A stretch of 64,000 bases of DNA from Macrophomina tecta (GCA_024180945.1 JAKSGN010000007.1:1116001-1180000); one strand, 5' to 3'; numbered from the stretch's first letter, positions 46,382 through 57,135 are shown. The notes: generated by a model not told the origin, from the sequence alone. Numbers and translations: made by a program.

Positions 46382-47992
46382 ATGGACGACGCCGTCGCCA
46401 CCACCGCCGCTCTCTCCACCTCCACCGATCCTTCTCCGCATATTAGCCAGCGCGTCTTTCCAGTCTGGCACGACCCCATACGAGGCAACGAATGCACCCT
46501 CATCCATCTCAATTCCAACAAAAAAAATGCTGCGGACTTCAAATTCCAGGCATACTACAATGGGGAGGAAGGTCGCGTTGCAATAAGGTTTCTACTGATG
46601 GTGGACGTGGCCGTTGGAAACAAGTCGGGGATGCGTCCATTCATGTACACAGTCCCCTTGCCACATCTAGGCCAAGCTTCGCCGCTGGAATACGTCGCTG
46701 TCGACGAGGGCGACCTTGGGTACACTCACGTTTCCTCGGCTTTGAGGGACGCAGGTTTCTTCAAAACCGGTCGCGCTCTTCGGGTTACCCTCCAGCTCCG
46801 CCGGCCCGGCCTTGTGTGGTCCAGGCCTTCCGGTGCCGCCGTCCTTCGACCACGCACCAAGACTGCCCATGATCTTCTTATGCAGTTCAAGTCAATCTCC
46901 GAAGTGCTCTGCTTCTCCTTCTACCTTAATCACAGTCAACTTCTAGAAGAGCAGCTCCGGGTTCTGTCTACCGGTCTTCGCGCCGATGTCATCAAGCAGT
47001 GGGATATCCTCATCACCCGCATGCAAATTCTCGACTGGAGCAAACTTGCGCTTAATGAGCCGTCCCCGGAACCCCCGCAGCCCCCGCAGTATGGGACCCT
47101 TGTTCCGGCGAGCCCCTCCTCCCTCTCTGTTATGCGAGAGACGTATAAAGACGACTGTATCCCGTTGCCATCACCTGCAACGGGGAAATATCAACGGGAT
47201 CCCTCGAGCCCCGCTGCTAGTAACGCTAAGCGAACCGCGAAGAGCGACTCAGCTCGACTTCTACTTGACGAGCCGTCCCCGGAGCCCCCGCAGCCCCCGC
47301 AGTATGAGACCCTTGTTCCGGCGAGCCCCTCCTCTATCTCTTTTATTCGAGAGACGTCGTGCGAAGACGACGGTGTCCCGTCGCCACCGCCTGCAACGGG
47401 GAAATATCAACGGGATCTCTCGAGCCCCGGTGCTAGTAACGCTAAGCGGACCGCGAAGAGCGAGTTGACGCGAGATCTCGGCCTGTTAATGCGGGTAGCG
47501 CTCCCCACAATGCCCCCGCGTGAGTTTGCGCAGCCGCACCTGCAGCCCTACCTTGGCGATTTCAGGACCGCCATTCGCGTCGCCGATGCCAATGCCTTCG
47601 AGCGCGCTTACGGACGCTTTGTCGCTCTATTGCTCTTCGACTCGATTATTCCCGAGCTAGTATCGGACAGAGGTGAAGACACAACAAGTGTTGATGTAGC
47701 GAAGATGACTGATCGGGATACTGATGACAGAATCAGAGAGGAGGAAGAATCTGAAGCCTGGGAATCGGTGTCGCCGCTGGCCCGGGAGTACCTGAACGAT
47801 ATATTTACCGTCGTGACTTGGGTTCGTTCTGGTGATGGCTTTGCAGTTCCGGTTATGTGGAAGAGTTTTTGCGAGCTGGGTAGCGCTGCACGCGACGCAT
47901 CTGACCAAGGGTTATCGCTGCAGGAGGGATCGGAAGGCGAATACGGGGAGGTTAAGGCGAGGATCTTGACGTTAGCTATTGCCGGAGTTTGA
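46382..47992 (+). CDS. Unknown proline-rich protein with tandem 71-residue repeat
   Basis: A 536-residue intact frame from the ATG at 46382 (a longer frame begins only at a GTG, 46364). The N-terminal about 220 residues look globular (VFPVWHDPIRGNECTLIHLN onward). Then come two tandem 213-bp, 71-residue units starting at about 47057 and 47270, each with EPSPEPPQPPQY, TLVPASPSS, and PATGKYQRD-SSP-ASNAKR. The C-terminal about 170 residues look globular again, with an acidic patch (RIREEEESEAWESVSPLARE). No signal peptide or membrane segment. Not recognised as a known family; it has the look of a lineage-specific fungal protein in accessory DNA. It is uninterrupted despite its TE neighbours. Single exon assumed. 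Confidence 0.7.
   Translation: MDDAVATTAALSTSTDPSPHISQRVFPVWHDPIRGNECTLIHLNSNKKNAADFKFQAYYNGEEGRVAIRFLLMVDVAVGNKSGMRPFMYTVPLPHLGQASPLEYVAVDEGDLGYTHVSSALRDAGFFKTGRALRVTLQLRRPGLVWSRPSGAAVLRPRTKTAHDLLMQFKSISEVLCFSFYLNHSQLLEEQLRVLSTGLRADVIKQWDILITRMQILDWSKLALNEPSPEPPQPPQYGTLVPASPSSLSVMRETYKDDCIPLPSPATGKYQRDPSSPAASNAKRTAKSDSARLLLDEPSPEPPQPPQYETLVPASPSSISFIRETSCEDDGVPSPPPATGKYQRDLSSPGASNAKRTAKSELTRDLGLLMRVALPTMPPREFAQPHLQPYLGDFRTAIRVADANAFERAYGRFVALLLFDSIIPELVSDRGEDTTSVDVAKMTDRDTDDRIREEEESEAWESVSPLAREYLNDIFTVVTWVRSGDGFAVPVMWKSFCELGSAARDASDQGLSLQEGSEGEYGEVKARILTLAIAGV
47057..47468 (+). repeat. 213-bp in-frame tandem duplication
   Basis: Two copies (47057-47269 and 47270 to about 47468) inside the 536-residue gene. 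The differences include both silent and amino-acid changes, so the duplication is not brand new. Confidence 0.88.
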
Positions 47993-48430
47993 CCTAAAGC
48001 AAATTCCGGGTGAGAAAATAAATCCAGTAGTGCGATTGGGCCAGAGCTCGGATGACGCTTCTCTCTCAACCGTAATGTCACGTAGCGGGGGCCTACGCGG
48101 CGGCGAACAGCGTAATAGTTAGCTCTTATAGCTCCACCAGTCACTTCCTTCCGCCGCTCGCACCATACCTGTCGTGTAATATCTACTGCCATAGAACGGC
48201 GTTCCTCCGCCGCCTCTTTCTGTCCATAGTGGCCGCCCTGCGCGAAGCGTTGACGTAAACCCGTCCCGGCCAATAGTACCACGCTTACCTTCGCCCCCCG
48301 CTCGTCTAGAGTGATACCTAAGCCGCCAGCAGCTCGCCGTGCTGCTTCTCCGAAGCTGTCTACACGACTTTTGCGCCGCACAAGGCCGGGCAACCACACG
48401 TCGAGTCCCTTAGGTGGTCGCTAACAACTC
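47993..48430. other. Intergenic, with a minus-strand open frame of doubtful status
   Basis: A minus-strand frame runs from a GTG at 48399 through this stretch and on into the antisense of the 536-residue gene (to 47608). It has no ATG near its start and no recognised domain. The part outside the plus-strand gene (48399-47995) reads like ordinary protein (SFGEAARRAAGGLGITLDER), so a gene fragment is possible. No firm call. Confidence 0.25.
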
Positions 48431-48450
48431 CAGAACAGCGCAAAAGAGTC

Positions 48451-48762
48451 ATGAGCCAGCTCGTCGATATTTTCATCGGGCTGAACCGCTACCCTTTCGA
48501 CCAAACCGGCTCCTTAGACCTCCCCGGATACTCCCGTATTGGTCCATTCGCCCGAGAATCTCTTACTGACTTTACGGATTCTAGAATACAGCCTGTTGGC
48601 CCATTCACATCATTGCGAGATTACCATACTGCTTACCTTCAGCTCGTGTTAGATCTGATCGTCCGGGATGAGCTCTACACACTACAGCCAGTAGATGCCT
48701 ACCTTATACATAGGTTTCTCCTCGAAATCATACCAAACGTGCTCCCGCAACCAGTTACTTAG
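48451..48762 (+). pseudogene. APH-like phosphotransferase fragment
   Basis: A 103-residue frame from the ATG at 48451 (MSQLVDIFIGLNRYPFDQTG) with GPFARESLTDFTDSRIQPVG and VDAYLIHRFLLEIIPNVLP. This matches my memory of the middle part of fungal proteins annotated as aminoglycoside phosphotransferase-family kinases, just upstream of their catalytic HGD/D-N segment. The N-terminal lobe and the catalytic residues are missing and the frame ends at 48760, so it is a truncated pseudogene. The following about 230 bp may contain frameshifted continuation but I cannot confirm it. Confidence 0.55.
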
Positions 48763-49019
48763 CTTAAAAGATTTAGTGACCTTAGTTCTACCTCTCTACT
48801 TCTTGTGCAAAAATTGTACGACTAAAATGAATAATTCTTCGTCAGCTCAGACCTCTGCCCTAAGCACCGTTATAGACAATTTTACCGAAATCTTTGAAGC
48901 AAGCGACCTCCCTCTAGGCCTCCACCAGCGCCGTGATCGCGATGTCGATGGTACGGTCTTCCAAAAGTCTCTTATGGCTTTATTATAATCCCTCTTACCG
49001 TAGCGGAGCGAAAGAAGCG

Positions 49020-49205
49020 CACAAGTTATATCTAGAAGGATAATAACGGATTCTTAGCTATTAATCGGTTTGCAAGAAAGAAGGAGGACTGCTACTAGTG
49101 GATTTGCAAGCGCTATCATGCCAAAGGTATCCACCATAGCTATTTAGCAGCTAGTACAACACACCTAGCTCGACATCTTCGGCATATACACCGCTGCGAA
49201 GAGCG
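49020..49205 (+). pseudogene. hAT transposase N-terminal zinc-finger fragment
   Basis: The plus-strand translation gives NGFLAINRFARKKEDCY, then WICKRYHAKGIHHSY and STTHLARHLRHIH. This is a BED-type finger as found at the start of fungal hAT transposases (one TAG inside, one expected Cys now Tyr). It ends at a TAA at 49203. The matching C-terminal part lies 225 bp downstream but on the opposite strand, so the two halves are from a rearranged element or from two elements. Confidence 0.6.
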
Positions 49206-49219
49206 TGTCATATAAGCTA

Positions 49220-49300
49220 GTCCAGGCAGTCACAGGCCAGTCTAGTGCGATCAGCTATTTTTAGCTGGTCCGTGCTAGACTGGCCTGCGGCAGTCCAGAC
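49220..49300. repeat. 81-bp hairpin between the hAT halves
   Basis: The left arm gtccaggcagtcacaggcc is complemented by the right arm ending ggcctgcggcagtccagac. The core caggccagtctag/ctagactggcctg is perfect, with a small T-rich loop around 49256-49263. It probably represents joined terminal or subterminal repeats of hAT elements. Confidence 0.75.
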
Positions 49301-49430
49301 GACCGTAATCCTTCACTAGCACTTAATGGCTTGGCACGCGTTAAGCTCAATTTGGCCTGTCTATACAAAGTCTTGGCATGGTGTTGTAGTAAGCCTCGCT
49401 CAGCTCCTCCACGGCCACCAAATCCTCTTC

Positions 49431-49934
49431 TTAACCGTCTTTATCTATGTCATCCTCGCCCTCTGGATCCTCCTTATTCATGCATCCATTGACTATCCAG
49501 CGCTCTATGTTAATCCACCCTTGCTTTGGCCAACTGCGGAGGCACTCGGTGGCTTTAGCTGTCTCGTCGTTAATGCGTGATCGAGTCTTCGAAATGTTAC
49601 GGCTAGCTGATGAGAATGCTCGTTCACAGTCAGCGGACATTGCTGGACAAACGAGGAGGTCAAGTGCCATCTTGCTGAGCTGCGGGTAGTCGTATAAGTG
49701 CTTAATCCACCACTGGAGGACGTTAAAGGCACGCGAATCGCCTGTAGGAGCGGGCTCCGTAAGGTAACGGTGATACTTATCTAAATTGGTGTCGCTGCTC
49801 GCCGTAGCGAAGATGAAGTTCTTTATCTGCTCCTCCCACTTATGATCATACCAATTAGGACGTAGTTGAGAATCTGGTGGCTGAGGAAGCGCTTGTCTTG
49901 CCTTCTTTGGTGCCCTTGTTATCTTATACGACTC
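49431..49934 (-). pseudogene. hAT transposase C-terminal dimerisation fragment
   Basis: On the minus strand, reading from about 49934: the sequence LRPNWYDHKWEEQIKNFIF leads into NVLQWWIKHLYDYPQLSKMA, then LLVCPAMSADCERAFSSASR and ISKTRSRIND. This is the conserved hAT C-terminal dimerisation region (PF05699 type). The frame ends at 49431. The upstream catalytic part is absent, cut near 49943 where another repeat begins. Confidence 0.85.
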
Positions 49935-49943
49935 CTAGAGAGC

Positions 49944-50764
49944 TGTTACGGCGCAGCCTACACAGGACCTGGGTAGGAAGGATAAGAAGGACAAGCGGGG
50001 GCTGATGATGATGATGAATTCATAGACCGTCCCAGCCGCCGATGGCAGCTATGCGGCGCTCAGCCGGCTCCACTGCGCCCGCTAGGCCCGTTTGAGCCTA
50101 ATGGAGACGGCGGAGTCCGGCCTGCTCTCTATCTACTCTGCATACCTCTACGTACATGTCTCTTGGCGCTACGGTTTTCCCACAGCGCCAGCAATCTCCG
50201 CACACTATTCCGTCTTCCTCCAGTGTCAAGCTTCATGCTGTGAGTATAATATCGCTCCAAATTGCCCGAGGAGCTTGGTTGCCATCATGAACTTTGCTGC
50301 TGCTATGGCTGTGCTGCGCTGGTTCAGCAGCTTCCTCAGACCCATTGTCCAGCGTCTCCTACCCTTCTCATCCGGCGTACGGAAGGTGAGCCTCAGTTCG
50401 TTGAATCTGCTACACGTGTACAGCACGTGGCTGACTGTCTGCAGTCCTTGCCCGCATTCGCATTCACCGGATGTTACGCCTGGCACTTTCCTCTGGTAGA
50501 GGAAGTGCCGTAGGCCAATCTTGCCGGTTCTCATCTGTATGATTAGCGAGCTCAGCACCCTTGGTGTGCTGCGGTAGAGCTCTAGTGACTTTCTTGCTGG
50601 TTCGGGCTCCACCTTCCTTGTGCTCAGGAAGCCTTGGCGATCTGAGCGGGTGGGTCCACCTGATCGCGAGATCACGTGACCTCGGACCCTTCTCACCCCG
50701 AGTTCGATCATTCCGGCGGGGCTGACCCCCAACTTCTTCAACCTGTGGAGGCTGCGCCGTAACA
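49944..50764. repeat. Region bounded by 23-bp inverted repeats sharing the Gypsy-D LTR start
   Basis: tgttacggcgcagcct, a/c, cacagg occurs at 49944-49966 and inverted at 50742-50764 (one mismatch). The first 15 bases equal the beginning of the Gypsy-D LTR. The right copy lies inside the LINE coding frame, so simple terminal repeats of a DNA element are unlikely. No flanking target duplication seen. Confidence 0.55.
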
Positions 50765-50849
50765 AAGGACAGGCAGAAATTCGATTCTTTCTTCTGACCT
50801 CACCGAGTTCGGGCCTGAGGCCCACCCAAGTTCGACACTTATCAACCAA
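50003..50849 (-). pseudogene. Tad-like LINE, 5'-truncated 3' fragment
   Basis: The minus-strand frame 50849-50226 (no ATG at its 5' end) reads SSLIIQMRTGKIGLRHFLYQ, then the CCHC-like zinc motif CECGQGLQTVSHVLYTC and LGQFGAILYSQ. This is the C-terminal end of fungal LINE reverse transcriptases after RT and RNase H. A short 3' untranslated part ends in an (ATC)n tail at 50017-50003. The frame is open but lacks RT, so it is a typical dead 5'-truncated insertion. Confidence 0.78.
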
Positions 50850-50932
50850 TTAACCAAATAATTAGCCGTCTTATGACTTGACTTGATTAATGACCACCCT
50901 ACGTGGAGATGCTGCCGCTAGATGCGGAGCTG

Positions 50933-53174
50933 CTATTTTAAGTCCCGCCGCGGCGTCTCCGTACTTGCGCTGTGCGACGTTGGCCATCCATCAATGGCCC
51001 ATTGGTTGGGCCCTGCGCCCTGAGTCTCTATGAATTGCTTCCATTCTCTCTCGAAGTCCATGCCAAGAAATCGGTCTACCCTACCGCGGAGCATACTGTA
51101 TGGGTGATTTAATGAAACTCGCTCACATGCATCGAGCATCTCTTCTGGCCCGTACACCGTTCGCCCGTCCATGAGCTTGTCAAGGTCTTTTGGTAAGGGT
51201 AAGCCTTCTTCCAGGACCGTTTGACAGAACATGTACTGGAGCGGTCCGACGTAGGCGAAATTGGCCAGGCACTCTTGTTTGGTTTCCAACGCAAACTGAA
51301 TTACACGCTGTCGGTCATCGTCGATGACCGCTCCTCCACGCATCAGCGTCTCGCAGATATGCACCACGCAGAAAGCCAGTAATGGATTCTGGTACCTGTG
51401 GTACAAGGTTCGATATCGCTCGAGCAGTCTGAGACCGTCACGCGCACTCTCAGCTGTGATTGTATACAGCAGTAATCTTGTGGTAGACGGAAGCGCTTCG
51501 ATCTCAAGCAAAGGCCGAAACAGTTGACATAGCGCAACATGGAAGTGGATGCTATTGACCAGTTAGCGACCCGGTACTCATTCGTGTAGGAGCTTCACTC
51601 ACTGAAGAGAAAGTACGTGAGGCAGAGGATCAGATATGGTGACTCCGTCACTGGTGACTGAGAGCGGGAGTGGAAGAGCCTTCTTCCAGCCAAGATAGCG
51701 CCGGTAAAGGTACATTACAGTGTGAGCAGTCACGCTCTCGTTCCGCCCGCAGTAAATAGCAACTGTTTCGTATACAATTTGACCGAGTTTCATCATTTCT
51801 TCCGATGTCGCAATGGCTTGGCTTGGCACCCGGGCGGTGGCCTTATCTTGGAAAGTTCGGTACGGCTGCCAGTATGAATTTGCCTTGTCCATCTTCACGA
51901 CGTTCAACATTAGGTTAGGTGGAGAGAGCGCCGTCACGGGCATTTGGTATGTTAATGCCGCCCAAAGCCTGTCATAAAAAAAAATTAGCGGAGGCTGAAC
52001 TGACCTATACTGAAGAAACCCAACTTACGCGCTCAAGGTATGGATTCCTCGTGCAGTGAGTGCCACCGCCTCCTCCGAGTACGCGGTCTTGTCCAACATG
52101 GCGAGACTCTCGACGGCCAGACGTAAATGTGACGTAGCCTTTCGTGCTTGGTTCGAGCTAAGTTCGACGAGGAAGACGATGGCGTAAGTGGATGCAAAAG
52201 TCAATGATTTCGGGTCTTCATTCGCCACTTCGGCCAAGCCACGCTCAAAAAATTGCTTCAAGAGAGTTTTCGGTTGGCTGTCGTCTCCCCCACGATCGAC
52301 GTGGTAAAAGCAGCCCATCGCACACAGCATATTAACAAGAGCAGGCGAGCAGTATCGTCGATCGCCCTCGCTGAAGCTGCGCATGAAATGCTGCTCGCTG
52401 AACAGCATGTGGATGGGGTGTACCCAGGTGAAGAATAGATTCATGAGGTGGTTGGTCAGATTGTGGCTGGCAAACGTCCATCGCACATGGTTGACGCCTT
52501 CGGGGAACTGCGAGCCCGCGTCGAGGCGCATCGAGTCTTCGTGCTCTTGTAAAATGTTGGCGAGCTTGGATTTGGAGCCTGGCGAAAGGCGGCTGACGTC
52601 GCGGAAAGGTGAAGCGCCGAGCCAAGCGACGAGTTCTTGATAAGATTGATCTGAACGCAGTCGTGCGAGGGCTTCCGGGCCGCACGTGTTGCTCTTCAGC
52701 GCCTGGAAGATGGTTTCGATCTGGTAGTCTTTTTCTCTGACGGATCTTTGGAGTTCTGCGTTCTGTTGCTCGAGGCTCTTGATTCTGCGGACCATTTCTT
52801 CCTTCGCCATTTTGACATTAACTTCATAGTGGCATTGATCGCCCAGCTCGCGGCTGAAACATCTGCTGCAAGGGCCCGGCTCTTGTCCGTCGCACTAGAG
52901 TCACGACGGTCATTTTTCGCGCCCGCCGTCTTGGATGGTGGTGTTGATGCTGGCAGGAGAGAGAGGAAAGTACCTTGGCACGTGCTCGTTTGCAGTTTGT
53001 GCACGCGTTCTGCGACATATGGGCCGGCGGCCGGCGTTTGCGGACTCTGCCGGGATTGCCGTGGTGCAGCTTGCTGGAGCCGTCTCCCGTCCCGCTGCTG
53101 GTGGTGGGCGAAGCCTGAGCGTCCGGCGAGCGTATGGCGTCGGAAGAAGGTCGAAGATCACGGAATGGAACCAT
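50933..53174 (-). CDS. Zn2Cys6 fungal-type transcription factor
   Basis: Four exons: 53174-52974, 52894-52029, 51968-51603 and 51551-50933; introns of 79, 60 and 51 bp (GT-AG). The spliced length is 2,052 bp, 683 residues, in frame throughout. The start ATG is in the context gccgccATGG. The zinc cluster is C58-x2-C61-x6-C68-x7-C76-x2-C79-x8-C88, split by intron 1 after K67. A coiled coil follows at about 92-130 (MVRRIKSLEQQNAELQRSV). The middle region (about 230-500) has MNLFFTWVHPIHMLFSE and YCSPALVNMLCAMGCFY, typical of the fungal_trans domain (PF04082) of the nit-4/xlnR-like type. It should be a nuclear DNA-binding regulator; target genes are unknown. No RIP damage. The next gene is 4.9 kb upstream, so there is no cluster context. 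Confidence 0.88.
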
Positions 53175-56100
53175 GGCGGCAGACCATCTGAGGGCGTGGA
53201 GCCGCCGAAGGTCGCTCGCGGTGATGGAGACGAAGAGGTCCAACTCTGAGGAGCGCTCCGTGACAACAGAAAAGAAAAACAACAGACGAGACGATAAGAC
53301 CAGGGCTGACGGCCGTGCAGCAGGAACGGGCCAGAAGCTCAAGCCGTGCGGACAAGATTAGCGCCGGTTTCCAGCAGTCGGCCCCCCTTGTAGCAGCCGT
53401 AATGTGCAGGCGGCGGAGGCTCAGCACGCTCTTCAATACAAGTTGCTGCGGTACGTCAATGTGATGAAAGGCCGGGGAGGAGGCGGAAGCTTCACTGGCT
53501 TCCACCTGCCGGGGCCTGGGGTGAGGCGGGTACCGCGGTGCGGTAATATTGGAAGGGCGCGCGGGGCCAGTAGCGCAGGCTCCCAGACAGACACGGAACA
53601 GATGCCTGAGTAGTTCCCTCTATCATCGCGCAAAGGGAGCCCTCACCGGCGATTCGAGGCCATCTACCCCACTATTCCCCTCCTAACATACAGGAAGTTT
53701 GTTCCGTACCTTTTCCCAAATTATGGTGCCTAATTGGGCGGTCGGCGGAGGATCTTTCTTCATTAACTTCATCCGGAACTAATATCAGGAATGAAGCTGG
53801 GATCAATGTGACGTCGAAGGGATGTTGGATGAAACCGAGGTTAGTTTTTGGGATTTTGGAGACAAATAATATGGTGACCCCAAGACGCCAAGCGCGTCGG
53901 AACCGGCGTAGGAATGCAAGCAACCAACCAACAAATCGTGGATCCTTCTTGGCAGGTGGGATTCAATATTACCCCTTCTCTTTATTTGACGCTGTCACCG
54001 CAGTTGTAGGTATGGTTGCTTGGACGTGGGGGAGCGGACGAAAAGGTTTGAGCTTTTCGTCCGGACGATCTTCCGTCGCATGTCTTCTGCGCCCCGCTGG
54101 GCCCTGGATTGGAGAGCTTAACCGACGGCTGCTCATGCGTTTCGGTCGCAAAAGTCTTCCAACGTTGAAGAATTGTCGAGCGCTGGGAATAGCCACGGCG
54201 CAGCGGTGGTGGAGACGACGACCGGGGTGTCGAGTGTTGACACAGCGTCCTGACAGCTGCATTCTCCATCAGCTTCCTCCATTCATCCTCTCGCCGCCAG
54301 ACACCGCTCGCTGCCACAGTATGCACGCATCTCAGTCGACGATTACACGCATCTTGCATAGAAAGCCTCCCGCATGATCGATGAGCGCCGACAGTAAACC
54401 TTTCTTACAGCTACGAAGGCGAGAGCGCCGCCGCCGCTCCAGCAGGTCCTTCCACTTCAGTACGCAGCGACAAGCTGAAATACAGCACAGCCACGCCCGC
54501 CGCTCGGCTGCTGATTCACCGGTACGAGGAAGCGGCTGCCGCGCGCCTCCCTGGCTGCAGCCGTCCAACAGCGCCTTCTGGCGAGCGCCGCGGCAATGGG
54601 AGTGTTGCCGTCTTATCGGGTGTCCGAATCAGGTTGCGTGCATACGGCGGCATTCCTGCTGGATCTGGTATGCCTCGTTTCTGTCGAAGCAAGACGGGCG
54701 ATGCGCCCGTCTCACCGGTCTGTATATACATAGCAACTTCCGCGAAGTGAGCGTTTTGTCTGCCCGTGGTCCATCTCGTTGGCGCGGCGCGCACAGCGCC
54801 GCCTGGCCGTCGCCTACGGCATGCCAACGCCGAACCACCGCCTGTACCAACACTGCATCCTCCATGTTTATCAAGCACCGCTTCAATTCCAGCAAGCATT
54901 CCGAGTGGGCCAACTCGCTAGGCCATCCTGCGCGATAGCGACGGAGGCAGTTCCTAGTGGTCAGCCCTGCTCGCGCACCCTACCGGGGGCGATGCCTTCC
55001 GACATCCGCCCGTCGTGCTTCCGACGCCTCAGCAAAAGCTTTACGCACGCGCGAAGAAACATCCTTGGCCGTTGCATGGGGCCCTTTTTGGGGCTGGCAC
55101 CCTGATCTAACCAGGACCCACTCACATCGCGATCCCAAAAGACTGAGGGCCCGGGTGGCAGGCCGCCGTTTCGTTCTTGCTCCCCTTCTCACCTCATCTC
55201 GCCTCATCTCGCTGGCCGGCGCGCCGGATCATCGCTTACCTCACTGCCTACGCCCTCTGCACGGCCACACAAACACAGACTACTTCCAGTATCCGGATCT
55301 CGGTGTTACACCGGCCCCACGGTCACACAAAGCGCCCACGTCTGGGTCCTTCTCCACTCCATTTTCTCTAATCATTATTCGTCCCTTCTCCGTTCCCATC
55401 GCTCTCCATCTTCGCATGTCCGCACCCCTTAAATGGCTGACACTATTCACTTTTACCACGCCCTCCTTTTACCCCGCGCAACACGCGAAACCGACGCTTG
55501 CAAGGCGTAGAGCAACACCCCCCCATTATCTCCCTTTCCCCTCTCACAGCAGAAAAGGCCAGACCGCAAACACGTCGATCTTGCATATCCGCTTGCGCAT
55601 ACAGCGAGCCGAGATGAACACCATACCATTTCTCTCCCCTCTCCTTCTCTCGCGCCACGCCTTCCTATTCGCCGAACCGCAGCGCTGGGTCGATGCGGAT
55701 GCCGGCGTAGGTCCTTGCATGCAGGAAAGATAAGGCCGAGGCTCCGGAACTGACTCCGAGAAGCCTAAATAACGACGGCTGCTAACTAAACAATCTCCGA
55801 GTTTTTGAGCCTGATGAGCGTGAGGGCGGGAATTGAGGGAACGAGGGCAGGAGAGTAAACAAGGTCTTAATAGCAAGGGCCACGTTTGATGGCCATGGTT
55901 ATGGGCACGGGGTGACCGTAGGTTATAGAATATTGCCAGTGAGTATGCAGGGATACTGAGAGATTAGGTTGTCGGATTGTAGGAGGCATTGCAGATGGAC
56001 GAACGCAGAATGCAGCATCAACAAATGCAACGATGGCACTATGCGTTTCCTATAACACGACTTCGGAACATGCGCTGCACGCATCAGCGCACACTCTCTC

Positions 56101-56320
56101 TGCTTAGGAGAGCTCCACCGACAATGGACTCAGCCAGCATTAGATTGCTGACAGATCAAGAATTAGCCCACAACACACGACATAGCCGAGTCATGGGCAC
56201 GGAGAATACTCACGTAATCTTTTGCTAATCAATCGTTGAAAGGACGAAAGCTGATGTAAGGAATGCGCCTAAACGACAGATCTGGATTCTCGATGAGATG
56301 AATCATATGAACCACTCCTC
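53175..56320. other. Long GC-rich intergenic region upstream of the transcription factor
   Basis: Many overlapping open frames on both strands, none with domains, repeats or introns that I can support; they follow from GC-richness. The TF-proximal part (to about 53700) probably holds the promoter and 5' leader. Near 55200-55660 the plus strand is strongly C/T-rich (cctcatctcgcctcatctcg and similar), as in fungal promoters. No gene called. Confidence 0.5.
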
Positions 56321-56518
56321 GTGCCCTATGAGAGATTCCCAGACCTTAGCCTTATTAAAGCTGCGCTGAAGACCGCTTCGTCTACAGACCCAAAAACACT
56401 TTATGAACCATCTAAGTGGTTTCTCCAAAACATGTCAGGAATCCTTCTTACTGAATGTTTTGACGTAAGTAGTCCGAGAGTATTCCAGCTCGGAATCTCT
56501 TTCCCAGGCAAATCATAA
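56321..56518 (+). other. Short open frame, 65 residues, unrecognised
   Basis: The plus-strand frame includes FPDLSLIKAALKTASSTDPK and YEPSKWFLQNMSGILLTECF and ends at 56518. It reads like protein but I know no family, and it begins without an upstream coding context. It may be a gene relic next to the MITE. Confidence 0.25.
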
Positions 56519-56701
56519 AGAATGACGCTTACACTACGTGAGATGGGCTTGCAACATGATCTAAGCTTGGCGGCTCGTATAGAGGGACTCGGAAAAGATG
56601 TACTATATAAGAATCTACAAAAAGATTTACTGTTGGATTGGATTGAACGGTCATCAATGATGAAGATGCCGCTGCTCCATTGAATGATGCTACTGATGCT
56701 A

Positions 56702-57135
56702 ACGTGTTCCACCACTCCTCAGCCCACCCCAGTCCTCTGCCCACTCCAAAAACCCACCAAAAATGGGAAAAATCGTACCTTAATATCTCAACAATGGCTA
56801 GGTAACAAATTCTAAAATTTTAATAGATGATAGGTAGTACTTAGAAATAGAGGATATTAAATTTCTAAGACCGAAACTTCTATAGTTCTTGAGATATTAA
56901 AGAAAAGGTAAAATTTTTTAATTGGGGGGCCAAAACACTACTATTTTAAAAACTATAAGCTTTTAGCATTTAAGGATTTAATGGCCTTTAGTTTTAGGCA
57001 CTATATATAACGTATTAGAATTTTAGAATTTGTTATCCAGCCGTTGTTGAGATACTGAGGTACGAATTTTTTGATTTTGGTGGGTTTTTGGGGCGGGCCG
57101 AGGACTGGGGCGGGCCGAGGAGTGGTGGAACACGT
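56702..57135. mobile_element. MITE with long inverted repeats, TA-flanked
   Basis: 434 bp between TA (56700-56701) and TA (57136-57137). Imperfect inverted repeats of about 120 bp start ACGTGTTCCACCACTCCTC. The AT-rich centre has no coding frame. The right arm has two copies of ggggcgggccgagga; in the left arm these are changed mainly at CpG (to CpA or TpG). The TA target suggests mobilisation by a Tc1/mariner-type transposase, but the repeats do not match Mariner-1 or Pogo, so the partner is not in this window. Confidence 0.9.

Noticed and set aside
47608..48399. 263-residue minus-strand frame
   Set aside because: Half of it is antisense to the well-supported 536-residue gene, it starts at GTG, and no domain is recognised.
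49944..50764. DNA transposon with 23-bp terminal inverted repeats
   Set aside because: The right repeat is inside LINE coding sequence, no target duplication flanks it, and the motif is shared with a gypsy LTR.
52383..53361. Plus-strand frames opposite the transcription factor
   Set aside because: Antisense shadows; the minus-strand four-exon model stays in frame for 683 residues with a complete zinc cluster.
53404..55876. Numerous overlapping frames up to 258 residues
   Set aside because: They are on both strands in GC-rich DNA, overlap each other, have shuffled-looking composition, and no introns or domains.
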